10,020 bases of DNA from an uncultured Lachnospiraceae bacterium (GCA_910586705.1 CAJUJK010000052.1:1-10020), one strand, 5' to 3'. Positions 1 to 7,243 are shown, numbered from the stretch's first letter. A program made the numbers and translations. The notes: generated from the letters alone by a model not told the origin.

Positions 1-258
1 TTTTTATTGTATCAAAAAAAGCCAGCTTTTGCTGACCTTTTTTGACAGTCTGTCCATCCTCCATATTGGAGAATGGTAAATATAAATATAAGGCATTTCC
101 ATTCTCCATCGTTGCACCCCTCTGTATCCAAGAAAGTTGTCACGCACTCCTGCTCCTAACATAATCGCTCTATTCCAGCCTACAAAACTTCCCCGTTGTT
201 GTCAACATTGTTGTCAAATCCCCCGCTCTAAGTCTCCTCCCCGATCCTAATGTAAAAG
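1..258. other. Left-edge region without a confident gene
   Basis: No convincing gene is seen. Two minus-strand reading frames overlap and exclude each other. One runs from a GTG at 143 to a stop at 12-14 (43 codons), with AGGAG 9 nt upstream of the GTG. The other runs from an ATG at 109 off the left edge (36 codons), with a weak GAGG site. Both read through the terminator-like hairpin at 14-43, which argues against the second. There is also a 10-bp inverted repeat (67-76 with 99-108), and TGGAG at 67-71 can alternatively pair with CTCCA at 59-63. A 10-nt direct repeat TTGTTGTCAA lies at 196-205 and 208-217. None of these has an assignable function. Confidence 0.4.
14..43. terminator. Bidirectional hairpin, probable intrinsic terminator
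   Basis: A run of seven A is followed by CAGC-TTTT-GCTG and then a run of six T. The arms at 14-26 and 31-43 pair with two mismatches. Either strand would give a stem followed by a U tract, so it could end a gene lying left of the window or a short minus-strand transcript. The GC part of the stem is only a few base pairs, so strength is uncertain. Confidence 0.5.
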
Positions 259-304
259 AAAAAGCGGCTCAACCCCGCATAAATACAGAGTTTAACCGCT
301 TTTT
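259..304 (-). terminator. Intrinsic terminator of the tRNA operon
   Basis: The arms AAAAAGCGG (259-267) and CCGCTTTTT (296-304) are perfectly complementary. On the minus strand the stem ends in five T, then C and four more T. It lies just downstream of the last tRNA (Leu) and closes the minus-strand tRNA transcript. The inner loop can add weaker pairing. Confidence 0.8.
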
Positions 305-310
305 CGATAA

Positions 311-396
311 TGCCGGCGACCGGAATCGAACCGGTACGGGGGGTTAGCCCCGCAGGATTTTAAGTCCTGTGCGTCTGCCAGTTCCGCCACGCCGGC
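311..396 (-). tRNA. tRNA-Leu (anticodon TAA)
   Basis: The minus strand folds into a class II tRNA of 86 nt. The acceptor stem GCCGGCG/CGCCGGC has discriminator A. The anticodon stem CAGGA/TCCTG frames the loop CTTAAAA, giving anticodon TAA. A long variable arm (CGGGG/CCCCG) and a T arm with loop TTCGATT follow. The long variable arm and TAA anticodon identify leucine. The CCA tail is not encoded, so it must be added after transcription. It is the fourth and last tRNA of the operon, followed directly by the terminator. Confidence 0.97.
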
Positions 397-477
397 ATAC
401 CTTTCATATGAGATAAGACAGGAACTCTGAGCGGAAATACCGCCGCTCACAGCCTCCATGCTGCTTATATCATACAA

Positions 478-551
478 CGACCCGGATGGGACTCGAACCC
501 ACGACCTCCGCCGTGACAGGGCGGCGCTCTAACCAACTGAGCCACCGGGCC
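478..551 (-). tRNA. tRNA-Asp (anticodon GTC)
   Basis: The minus strand folds into a 74-nt cloverleaf. The acceptor GGCCCGG/CCGGGTC contains one G-U pair and has discriminator G, as usual for aspartate. The anticodon stem CCGCC/GGCGG frames loop CTGTCAC (GTC). The T loop is TTCGAGT. CCA is not encoded. It is the third tRNA of the operon. Confidence 0.97.
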
Positions 552-615
552 AGATATCATATGTCTATATTCAAAAAACTGCACAGCCGTCTGTTATTCT
601 TTGCGACTGTTAAAA

Positions 616-689
616 TGGACCTTCGGGGACTCGAACCCGGGACCGACCGGTTATGAGCCGGTTGCTCTAACCAACTGAGCTAAAGGTCC
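616..689 (-). tRNA. tRNA with CAT anticodon (Met elongator or Ile2)
   Basis: The minus strand folds into a 74-nt cloverleaf: acceptor GGACCTT/AAGGTCC with discriminator A, D arm GCTC/GAGC, anticodon stem ACCGG/CCGGT, loop CTCATAA (CAT). It is not the initiator, because the first acceptor pair is G-C and the anticodon stem lacks the three consecutive G-C pairs of initiators. The sequence alone does not decide between elongator methionine and an isoleucine tRNA whose C34 becomes lysidine through TilS. The T stem has an apparent C-C mismatch at its second pair (bases 639 and 625). CCA is not encoded. Confidence 0.93.
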
Positions 690-713
690 GTAACACTGAA
701 ATCTGTAACGCAA

Positions 714-785
714 TGACTCCAACGGGAATCGAACCCGTGTTACCGCCGTGAAAGGGCGATGTCTTAACCGCTTGACCATGGAGCC
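714..785 (-). tRNA. tRNA-Glu (anticodon TTC)
   Basis: The minus strand folds into a 72-nt cloverleaf. The acceptor is GGCTCCA/TGGAGTC with discriminator A. The anticodon stem TCGCC/GGCGG has a U-G pair at its base and frames loop CTTTCAC (TTC). The T loop is TTCGATT. CCA is not encoded. It is the first tRNA of the operon, beginning about 12 nt after the end of the promoter -10 box. Confidence 0.97.
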
Positions 786-796
786 CCAACGACGAT

Positions 797-825
797 ATGA
801 TACCATACTCCGCTATGTTTGGCAA
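797..825 (-). promoter_or_regulatory. Promoter of the tRNA operon
   Basis: On the minus strand a -35 box TTGCCA (820-825) and a -10 box TATCAT (797-802) are separated by 17 nt. Each matches the housekeeping sigma consensus at five of six positions. Transcription would start near 790, a few bases before tRNA-Glu, as expected for a short tRNA leader. Confidence 0.8.
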
Positions 826-868
826 GGGAAAACGTTGCTTAATAAAAATTTTTTGCGAAACTAAATCA

Positions 869-896
869 TTTTGCCGCAGGCAATTCGTTATATACT
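869..896 (+). promoter_or_regulatory. Possible promoter of the sigma/ABC operon
   Basis: A good -10 box TATACT is at 891-896. No good -35 box stands at the right distance; TTTTGC (869-874) would give 16 nt. If it is used, the transcript starts near 902-904, downstream of the ATG at 897. That fits a translation start at the TTG at 927. A promoter read by the encoded ECF sigma factor could also lie here, but I could not place convincing -35 and -10 elements with normal spacing. Confidence 0.35.
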
Positions 897-926
897 ATGA
901 AGGGACAACCCCCGGGAGGAACAATC

Positions 927-1505
927 TTGACGCGTGAAGATGAACTGATTCAAAAAATAGGGCAGGGAGACCTTGGTGCGGCAGACGAACTGATCGCCAT
1001 TCTCTACCCCGAAATACTCCGTTACTGCCTCTGGCATACGCCCGACCGTTTTCTTGCCGAGGACGCTGCGCAGGAAACCTTTCTGAAGGCAATACGCTAT
1101 TTTGACCGCTATACGCACAGGGGAAAGTTTAAGGCTTTTCTCTACCGCATCGCAGCGAACACCTGCATCGACATGCAGCGGAAAAACTGCCGCGCGGATA
1201 TATCGCTGGAAGAATCGGCGGTCGATCCCGCCTATGCGGAACCGGCTTTCGAGACGGTCCAGTCAGACGTGGCGCTGAGACAGCTTGTGGGCAGTCTGCC
1301 GGAGAGCCAGAGGGAAATCGTGTTGCTGCGGTTCGGGCAGGATCTGACCATGCGCGAAATCGCGGAAGTGCTAAAACTGCCGCTTAGGACAGTGCAGTCC
1401 AGACTGCGCTCGGCACTGAAAAAACTGAAACGGGAAATGGCACCGTCTGAAAAGGAAACAGCCCATAAAATAAGGAAGCCCGATGAGAAAGGAGACCCCG
1501 CATGA
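927..1505 (+). CDS. ECF-type RNA polymerase sigma factor
   Basis: This encodes a group 4 (ECF) sigma-70 factor of about 192 residues, normal for the family, which directs RNA polymerase to a small regulon. Counting from the TTG start, region 2 spans about residues 22-87, with the helix LAEDAAQETFLKA and then GKFKAFLYRIAANTCID. Region 4 spans about 115-170 and ends in the helix-turn-helix LTMREIAEVLKLPLRTVQSR. I prefer TTG at 927 because GGGAGGA (914-920) stands 6 nt before it. The in-frame ATG at 897 has no binding site and abuts the likely -10 box. The stop overlaps the next start as ATGA. No classic zinc-binding anti-sigma gene follows, so the next membrane protein is the candidate regulator. 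ECF identity is sure; the signal is not known. Confidence 0.92.
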   Translation: MTREDELIQKIGQGDLGAADELIAILYPEILRYCLWHTPDRFLAEDAAQETFLKAIRYFDRYTHRGKFKAFLYRIAANTCIDMQRKNCRADISLEESAVDPAYAEPAFETVQSDVALRQLVGSLPESQREIVLLRFGQDLTMREIAEVLKLPLRTVQSRLRSALKKLKREMAPSEKETAHKIRKPDEKGDPA

Positions 1506-2308
1506 AAAATAAACGATTCATAAGTGAAATGCCGGACGGCGCAATAAATATGGAACAGAGATTAAGGCAATCGCTGCATCAGCCCGCCCCTGCCGTCAAC
1601 GACGCGCATTTGCGTGCCACGATTTTACGCTCCAGAAAAGAAGTATTGCAGAGGCAGAATCGGAAACGCATTTCCTTTGCCCGCTTTTTAGGGAAACAAA
1701 TTCCTTTGATCGGCTGGAAACTCTGGGGCTTTCAGGCGGTTTTCCTCCTCTCGGTTTACGGCGTGCTCTCCGACTTTTCCGATTATCTGAAAAGTCCCCT
1801 GCATCTGGCAAAGCTGCTGTTCTGCCTGTCAGTCGTAGTGGTTATGACGGCGCTGCCCCTGCTCTACCGCTCCTTTCGCTATCAGATGCAGGAAATCGAA
1901 GCGGCGGCGCGCTTTTCGTCGGTGAAACTGCTGCTGGCAAGGCTGATTGTCATAAGCATCGGAGACCTTTCCCTGTTGGGCGGCATTTTACTCGCCGCGC
2001 TGGCAAAAACTTCTTTGTCAGCTGACAGTGCTGTCATTTATCTGTGTCTGCCTTTCCTTCTTTCGGGCAGCGGCTGTCTGTTTATGCTGGGGCACCTTCC
2101 TCCCGGACGGTTTTTCGCGGGAAGCCTGTTCTTCTGCTTTGCTTTAATACTGGTGACTGCCGTCCTTCCCGGGCAGTACGCGCTATTGTTTCACCCGTCC
2201 TTTTCAGCGGTCCGGGGTATCCTGTGCGTTTTGCTTTCTGTTTTTTGCGCGCACCAGTTCCGCTATCTTATAAAAACTTCCTCCTATGAGGAAATGCAGA
2301 TTATCTGA
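1502..2308 (+). CDS. Six-helix membrane protein, candidate anti-sigma or transporter partner
   Basis: I do not recognise a named family in this 268-residue protein. Residues 1-70 are polar and basic, with no signal peptide. They include a short segment with APAV near 29-32, then a predicted helix to about 57. Six hydrophobic segments follow at about 73-90, 103-122, 143-168, 177-198, 205-222 and 238-256. A ribosome site GAAAGGAG (1487-1494) stands 7 nt before the ATG, and the start overlaps the sigma factor stop by 4 nt, implying translational coupling. A cytoplasmic N-terminal tail on a membrane protein directly after an ECF sigma gene is the layout of an anti-sigma factor. However, the HxxxCxxC motif of zinc anti-sigma factors is absent. 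It could equally be an accessory membrane subunit of the ABC exporter encoded next. Confidence 0.85.
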   Translation: MKNKRFISEMPDGAINMEQRLRQSLHQPAPAVNDAHLRATILRSRKEVLQRQNRKRISFARFLGKQIPLIGWKLWGFQAVFLLSVYGVLSDFSDYLKSPLHLAKLLFCLSVVVVMTALPLLYRSFRYQMQEIEAAARFSSVKLLLARLIVISIGDLSLLGGILLAALAKTSLSADSAVIYLCLPFLLSGSGCLFMLGHLPPGRFFAGSLFFCFALILVTAVLPGQYALLFHPSFSAVRGILCVLLSVFCAHQFRYLIKTSSYEEMQII

Positions 2309-2323
2309 TGAAAGGAGATTACA

Positions 2324-3202
2324 ATGGAATTATATATGGAACATATTTCCAAACATTTTAAGGATGTAACTGCCGTGGACGACGTTTCCCTGCAGATCAC
2401 GCCCGGCGTGTGGGGGCTTCTGGGTGCCAACGGCGCGGGCAAAACCACGCTTATGCGGATGATCGCTGGTATTATGACCCCCTCTTCCGGGCAGATCCGG
2501 TACGACGGCATTCCCATAGGCGAGCTGAAAGAGAGTTACCGGGACGTGTTCGGCTACCTGCCGCAGGAATTCGGCTTTTATCCCGAATTTACCGTGAAGG
2601 ACTATCTGGAATACGTGGCGGTTCTGAAAGGAATCCCTGACAGGGACAGCAAACGCCGGATAGGCGAGCTGCTGGAGCAGATGACCCTGTCCCACGTCAG
2701 AAACAAAAAAATAAGCAGGCTGTCCGGCGGCATGAAGCGCCGGGTGGGCATTGCACAGGCGCTGTTGAACGAGCCGGAGATACTGATTCTGGACGAGCCG
2801 ACGAGCGGGCTTGACCCCGGGGAGAGAGTCCGTTTCCGCAACCTGCTCTCCGAGTTTGCCCACGACCGTATCGTGCTGATTTCCACCCATATTGTCTCCG
2901 ACGTGGAATACATCGCCACCCAGAACGCGGTTATGAAGGGAGGAAAACTTCTCGCAAAGGGAACGACCGAAGAACTGGTAAAACTGGTGGAGGGAAAAGT
3001 GTGGACCACGCAGATTCCGATGAACCGCCTGCCCGAATACGAGCACCGGCTGCAGATCGTCAATCTCCGCAACGAGGAGAACGGGCGGATATCCATACGC
3101 TATCTTGCAAAAACGCCTTACACCGAAGATTCCAAGCCCACGGCGCCCCATCTGGAAGATTTATATTTGTGGCTGTTCCCGCAGGAAACCGCCCCGCAGT
3201 AA
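2324..3202 (+). CDS. ABC transporter ATP-binding protein (BcrA/ABC-2 type)
   Basis: This is the nucleotide-binding subunit of an ABC-2 type exporter, which hydrolyses ATP on the cytoplasmic face to power the permease encoded downstream. All core motifs are present: Walker A GANGAGKT (34-41), Q-loop glutamine 81 in YLPQEFG, signature LSGGMKRR (133-140), Walker B ILILDE (153-158) with D-loop SGLD, and switch histidine 189 in STHI. Length 292 residues is usual for this class; the last 80 or so residues form the variable C-terminal part. AAAGGAG stands 6 nt before the ATG and the gap from the previous gene is 15 nt, so it is co-transcribed. Relatives export or protect against peptide antibiotics such as bacitracin or lantibiotics; the substrate here is inferred only as likely envelope-related. 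Confidence 0.95.
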   Translation: MELYMEHISKHFKDVTAVDDVSLQITPGVWGLLGANGAGKTTLMRMIAGIMTPSSGQIRYDGIPIGELKESYRDVFGYLPQEFGFYPEFTVKDYLEYVAVLKGIPDRDSKRRIGELLEQMTLSHVRNKKISRLSGGMKRRVGIAQALLNEPEILILDEPTSGLDPGERVRFRNLLSEFAHDRIVLISTHIVSDVEYIATQNAVMKGGKLLAKGTTEELVKLVEGKVWTTQIPMNRLPEYEHRLQIVNLRNEENGRISIRYLAKTPYTEDSKPTAPHLEDLYLWLFPQETAPQ

Positions 3203-3277
3203 CTGACGGAGGTATGGAGAAACGTTCTGAAATGTTTCGCGTTATGTAGATAAACAGTATGAGAAAGGGAAATTACA

Positions 3278-4525
3278 ATGCGCTTATTAAAAGTAGAACT
3301 AAAAAGAATCTTGAAAACAAGGCTGACGCTGATTCTGCTGTCCGCCGCAATGCTCCTGACTTTTCTGATGGCGTGGCTGCCCATCACTTTTCCCTATAAC
3401 AGCTATACCGACGGAGATGGCAAAAAGGTTGAACTGAAAGGGCTGCAAGCCATTGCCTATGAGAAAGAACTGCAGGCGGATATCGCCGGAATCGTCACGC
3501 CCGAAAAAGTGCGGCACGCCTTGGAGGCGTATCAGGCATGTCTGAACAAATACGGCGCGGAGAGCAAATACGACCTGCCAGACGGCGTTTACGGCAAGGA
3601 GATTTTGCCCTATGAACCGCTTTTGCACGGAATCCGGGAAGCCTTTGCCAACCCGGACACCGGAATTGCACCGGACATGCTGGACATTGACCCGGAAAAG
3701 CTGGACGACTATTACAACGTATGTGAGGAACATATCGCCTCTCTGATGAAGCTGGAGCAGAAAGAACATCCGGCTGCACAGCAAATTGGTATTGACTTAT
3801 ACAGTCAAGTCGAGAAACCATATTTATTTTATCCCGGCAACTGCAGGGACGCCATGGATTATCAGATACTCCTCGCCTTTATCATCCTGCTTCTCTGCAC
3901 CGTCATCGCCGCGCCCGTTTTTACTTCTGACTACCAGACCGGCGCGGACGATATCTTCCGCTGCACCAGATACGGAAAGAGCAAATTTGCCCTCATAAAG
4001 ATTCTGTCCGCTTTTTTCATCAGCGCCACCGCCTACTGCCTCTGCACCGCCGTATTCCTGCTGGTGTCGAACAGCCTCTGGGGGTGGGAATGCACCAAAA
4101 CTTCCATGCAGATGCTATTCTCCATTGTCAATCTGCCGGACATGAATATCGGGCAGCTTCAAGTCTTTGTCGCCGGATCCGGACTGCTCGCCCTGCTTGC
4201 CGCAACAAGCCTTACCCTGTTTCTCTCGTCCCGTTTTAAAAACATTGCGGCGTGCGTGTCCGCCGCGCTCCTGTTCTGCATCCTGCCAGTCATCATTTAC
4301 ATGGCGCTGCCCGAGGAGGTTGCCATCTGGATCTACAGCATCCTGCCAGCCTCGCCGGTCAGCCTGCAGCTCGCTATCTTGTATGCCGCTGCGGATTTCG
4401 ATTTCTGGAACATCGGTCCCCTCGCCATCTGGCTGCCCCATGTGATGCTCGGGGCGTGTGTGGTGGAGATTCCGCTGTTTGCGGGTCTGACGTTGCATTC
4501 CTATATCACGCACAGGACAGCTTAG
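3278..4525 (+). CDS. ABC-2 type transporter permease
   Basis: This is the membrane subunit of the exporter, 415 residues. A basic N-terminus leads to a first membrane helix at about 15-35. A large, mostly polar and acidic region of about 155 residues (about 37-192) follows, probably extracytoplasmic. Several further helices begin at about 195-214 and 237-264 and continue to the C-terminus. Between helices two and three lies FTSDYQTGADDIFRCTRYGK, which resembles the cytoplasmic coupling segment of ABC-2 permeases. AAAGGG (3264-3269) precedes the ATG by 8 nt; the 75-nt gap after the ATPase gene shows no terminator. It closes the operon. The large extracytoplasmic segment between helices one and two is typical of clostridial ABC-2 permeases of this layout, and might take part in substrate or signal recognition. 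Confidence 0.9.
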   Translation: MRLLKVELKRILKTRLTLILLSAAMLLTFLMAWLPITFPYNSYTDGDGKKVELKGLQAIAYEKELQADIAGIVTPEKVRHALEAYQACLNKYGAESKYDLPDGVYGKEILPYEPLLHGIREAFANPDTGIAPDMLDIDPEKLDDYYNVCEEHIASLMKLEQKEHPAAQQIGIDLYSQVEKPYLFYPGNCRDAMDYQILLAFIILLLCTVIAAPVFTSDYQTGADDIFRCTRYGKSKFALIKILSAFFISATAYCLCTAVFLLVSNSLWGWECTKTSMQMLFSIVNLPDMNIGQLQVFVAGSGLLALLAATSLTLFLSSRFKNIAACVSAALLFCILPVIIYMALPEEVAIWIYSILPASPVSLQLAILYAAADFDFWNIGPLAIWLPHVMLGACVVEIPLFAGLTLHSYITHRTA

Positions 4526-4596
4526 CGCGCCTTGAAAGATGGTTCATCTGATCCGGCATTCAGGATTCAGGTTGAGGGAGGCAACACGCAGATAAC

Positions 4597-4632
4597 ACCG
4601 CATGTTCAGTTATTCAAAGCTGAACATGCGGT
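4597..4632. terminator. Perfect 13-bp hairpin between convergent operons
   Basis: The arms 4597-4609 and 4620-4632 are fully complementary around a 10-nt loop. The hairpin lies where the plus-strand ABC operon and minus-strand O-acylation operon converge. It overlaps the last codons and the stop (4610-4612) of the minus-strand gene: the 5' arm of its RNA encodes part of the C-terminus and the stop is in the loop. Neither side has a clear U tract, so it may act as an mRNA end protector or a weak bidirectional terminator. Confidence 0.5.
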
Positions 4633-5803
4633 AATTTGCTGAACTGGGATTATCATGTGCACCAATCATAAACTGCGCATAGCATATGACGACCGTGTCA
4701 TAACCATTTTCAATAATGTAATTTTTCAAATCAAAAGAATCCTTGCAATTCCTTAAAATAAGAGAATCTACTTCATGTACCCCGAGAGATAAAAACGGCT
4801 GTGTAACCTGCGCATAGGAATCCCCTAACATAAGCACCTTTCCATACGCAACGTCATTATTAATACAATTTTTCTGTTTATAAGAATAATGCCAGCTATT
4901 TTCATACAAATCATTGTCAGAATAATACACCTCTTCGTCTATGAAGTCGTCAAAAGTGCCCTCTTCACCTTCTTCAGAAGTTTTAAACGTATAATTGGTT
5001 TGGAAATTGGGTTTTATCTCTGTATAATCCTCCATTCCCACATAGGTTACCCCAAGTTTCCGCCCCTGCTCCCCAAGCCAGCATTCCTTCCACTCTGTCA
5101 TGGAATAGTTTGACTCATCGTAAATGGATGTGTCGATCGCATACCCGCAATATTCATTTAGCCCGCCCGCGATAATCTGTGTTGCCCATAGACCGGCACG
5201 AGTAGTCCAATGATGATCGGTTCTGTAAAACAAATCTTTTACATTACGTCCCTCAGAATTTATGTTATTCCTCAAGTCAATCGCCGGGATTTCCTCTTCC
5301 CGTATTCTGGCGAGAAACATGTCCGCATTCCGGTTACTGTATGATTCCACTCCGAAATTCTTACGGAAAATACTGTCATCCATATATTTTACCGGTTCAT
5401 TGACATAAAGAAAATGAATCCCGTTTTCATCCAGAAATTGTTTTAATCCAAGCGTCTGACTGTATTCATAATCCGTAGTCGTATAGGAAGCAGGAGAAAC
5501 AACATAATTCCCATCAATGACATACATTCCATAGTCACTGTAAAATCCCTGCATATGTAATCTTCTGGCAATCTTCCCATTAAGATTTATCAGTTTTTTC
5601 CGATTCCATATTTGATTGGCAAACTCCTTCTCCAGCATATTGATCGTTACAAGGTCGTCTGTTTCCTGCTGATCCATATCCTGTTTCAAGTAGTCCGCAA
5701 TTTTCTGTATTTCATTATAAGATCCGCTTTTCCAAAACCCCATGAACAGGAAAAACACAAACAGGACTGCTGTAAGTTTTTTGATCCCCTTTTCCTTAAT
5801 CAT
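4610..5803 (-). CDS. DHHW/AlgX-like membrane-anchored O-acetylation protein
   Basis: This 397-residue protein has one N-terminal hydrophobic segment (about 10-23) after basic residues, giving a membrane-anchored extracytoplasmic domain. Inside are the two signature blocks of the AlgX/AlgJ/DHHW family: TDHHWT (195-200, with D196 and H198) and GDSY (327-330, with S329). By analogy with AlgX, S329, H198 and D196 would form the catalytic triad that passes an acetyl group to a polymer. The start is firm: AGGAGG (5812-5817) is 8 nt before the ATG and overlaps the stop of the upstream MBOAT gene, so the two are coupled. Length fits the family. It is the second gene of a two-gene operon and the likely partner of the MBOAT protein; the target polymer is unknown. 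Confidence 0.88.
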   Translation of the reverse strand: MIKEKGIKKLTAVLFVFFLFMGFWKSGSYNEIQKIADYLKQDMDQQETDDLVTINMLEKEFANQIWNRKKLINLNGKIARRLHMQGFYSDYGMYVIDGNYVVSPASYTTTDYEYSQTLGLKQFLDENGIHFLYVNEPVKYMDDSIFRKNFGVESYSNRNADMFLARIREEEIPAIDLRNNINSEGRNVKDLFYRTDHHWTTRAGLWATQIIAGGLNEYCGYAIDTSIYDESNYSMTEWKECWLGEQGRKLGVTYVGMEDYTEIKPNFQTNYTFKTSEEGEEGTFDDFIDEEVYYSDNDLYENSWHYSYKQKNCINNDVAYGKVLMLGDSYAQVTQPFLSLGVHEVDSLILRNCKDSFDLKNYIIENGYDTVVICYAQFMIGAHDNPSSANYRMFSFE

Positions 5804-5815
5804 TCTGTCTACCTC

Positions 5816-7222
5816 CTAGAAATTTGCATATGCAAACGGATTGTTCTGTCCGGAAACCACGAAAGATAATGCACAAATAAATAGCACGCAAACAATCGCT
5901 GTGACTGCCGTTTCATAAACCGCATGGAATTTCTTTTTTGATTCCAGATGTTTTCCAATCCAGGAAACAATCGGGAAACATAAAATAACCGCGCTCACTA
6001 TAAATACAAAATAATCTTTGATTAGAAATTGCGTTCTTATATCCGCAAGGGAATTGCTTTCACAGACAAATAATCTTTTGATAAACCGCAGTCCTGTCAC
6101 TATATTTTCCGACCGAAATAATATCCACTGACAGTTTATGAACACCAGAACTAAAATTCTGTATAGGTTTCTTATCACTTTTCTTTTCTCCAGTCTTCCG
6201 GGCAGATTGAAAAACCGTTCAAACGATATCACCATCCAGTAACCTAACCCCCACGCGATAAACGTCCACGCCGCGCCATGCCACACTCCCGTCAGAATCC
6301 ACACGACAAACAGATTAAAATATACTCTGAATCTACTGCCATGATTACGTGATCCCCCTAAAGGTATGTAAATATAATCTCTGAACCACTGACTCAGCGA
6401 AATATGCCATCTGCGCCAAAACCCAGCCACCGATTCTGTCATATATGGATAGTTAAAGTTTTCCATACATCTGTATCCAAACATTTCTGAAACGCCGATC
6501 GCCATATCCGAATAACCGGCAAAGTCAAAAAAAAGTTGCAAGGAATAGCAGACAGACCCCAGCCATGCATAAGAAATCGAAAAGTTTTCAAAGGGGGCTG
6601 CAAACACCTCGCTTGTGATCTTTCCCAGAATATTGGCAAGTAACACCTTTTTATTAAATCCAATTAGAAATCGGAATACGCCGTCTGAAAAAAGAGAATT
6701 TCCAACAAACTCCATATTATTATATCGGGTTATCGGTCCGGATTGTATTTGCGAAAAAAAGGAAAGATACAGTGCATCATGTATCGGACTTTCAACAAGC
6801 TTCGCCTTTCCAGTATAGATATCCGCCAAATATGAAACTGCCTTAAACGTAAAAAAAGAAATACCCAGAGGCAATGCAAGATTTCTGAGCGAAATTTCTT
6901 TGTCAAAAATTCCATTAAAGGATATAATCGCAAAGTCCATATATTTATAATACCCCAATAAGCCGATATTCAGAAAAATCCCCAATGCAAAAAGCAGTTT
7001 CTTTCTCCACATGTCTGCAATACTGCTCATAGACCTTCCTATACTGATTGTCAGCAGAATTGCTACGCAGAACAGAAGTACATATCTCAAAGAACCTATC
7101 GCATAAAACATTAAGCTGACTGCCAGCAAAATATATTCCCTTTTTCCATGATCCACCAAATAATATAACGCCAGTGAAACAGGTAAAAACAGAAAGATAA
7201 ACAGCATACTCGCAATTGACAT
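5816..7222 (-). CDS. MBOAT membrane-bound O-acyltransferase (AlgI/DltB type)
   Basis: This is a polytopic membrane acyltransferase of 468 residues, which passes an acyl (probably acetyl) group across the membrane for transfer to an extracellular glycan. Family marks are SFFTFKAVSYLADIY (122-136), FFDFAGYSDMAIG (231-243), FWRRWHISLSQWFRDYIYIP (268-287) and LTGVWHGAAW (310-319), holding the invariant histidine H315. Hydrophobic helices run throughout, starting at about residue 4. I start it at 7222, where the family's usual short N-terminus (SMLFIFLFLPVSLALYY) begins, preceded by AAAGGTG 7 nt away. The frame stays open up to 7342, but that part crosses a terminator hairpin and a tRNA-derived segment. 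The gene is AT-richer than its neighbours, suggesting acquisition. It pairs with the DHHW gene 12 nt downstream. Confidence 0.93.
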   Translation of the reverse strand: MSIASMLFIFLFLPVSLALYYLVDHGKREYILLAVSLMFYAIGSLRYVLLFCVAILLTISIGRSMSSIADMWRKKLLFALGIFLNIGLLGYYKYMDFAIISFNGIFDKEISLRNLALPLGISFFTFKAVSYLADIYTGKAKLVESPIHDALYLSFFSQIQSGPITRYNNMEFVGNSLFSDGVFRFLIGFNKKVLLANILGKITSEVFAAPFENFSISYAWLGSVCYSLQLFFDFAGYSDMAIGVSEMFGYRCMENFNYPYMTESVAGFWRRWHISLSQWFRDYIYIPLGGSRNHGSRFRVYFNLFVVWILTGVWHGAAWTFIAWGLGYWMVISFERFFNLPGRLEKRKVIRNLYRILVLVFINCQWILFRSENIVTGLRFIKRLFVCESNSLADIRTQFLIKDYFVFIVSAVILCFPIVSWIGKHLESKKKFHAVYETAVTAIVCVLFICALSFVVSGQNNPFAYANF

Positions 7223-7243
7223 TTCCAGACACCTTTCTCCTGC

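Noticed and set aside
292..477. Minus-strand open frame of 61 codons containing GVAELADAQDLKS
   Set aside because: It is the translation of tRNA-Leu, a well-known spurious protein pattern; the tRNA fold is clear.
2330..3151. Minus-strand open frame of 273 codons opposite the ABC ATPase gene
   Set aside because: It is a shadow of the GC-rich coding strand. The plus strand carries all ABC motifs and a ribosome site; the minus-strand product has no recognisable domain.
3214..3249. Eleven-codon frame after GGAGGT between the ABC genes
   Set aside because: The ribosome site is only one base from the ATG, and such a short peptide cannot be supported from sequence alone.
3299..3784. Minus-strand open frame of 161 codons opposite the permease gene
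   Set aside because: It is a shadow frame with low-complexity composition, no ribosome site and no recognisable domain.
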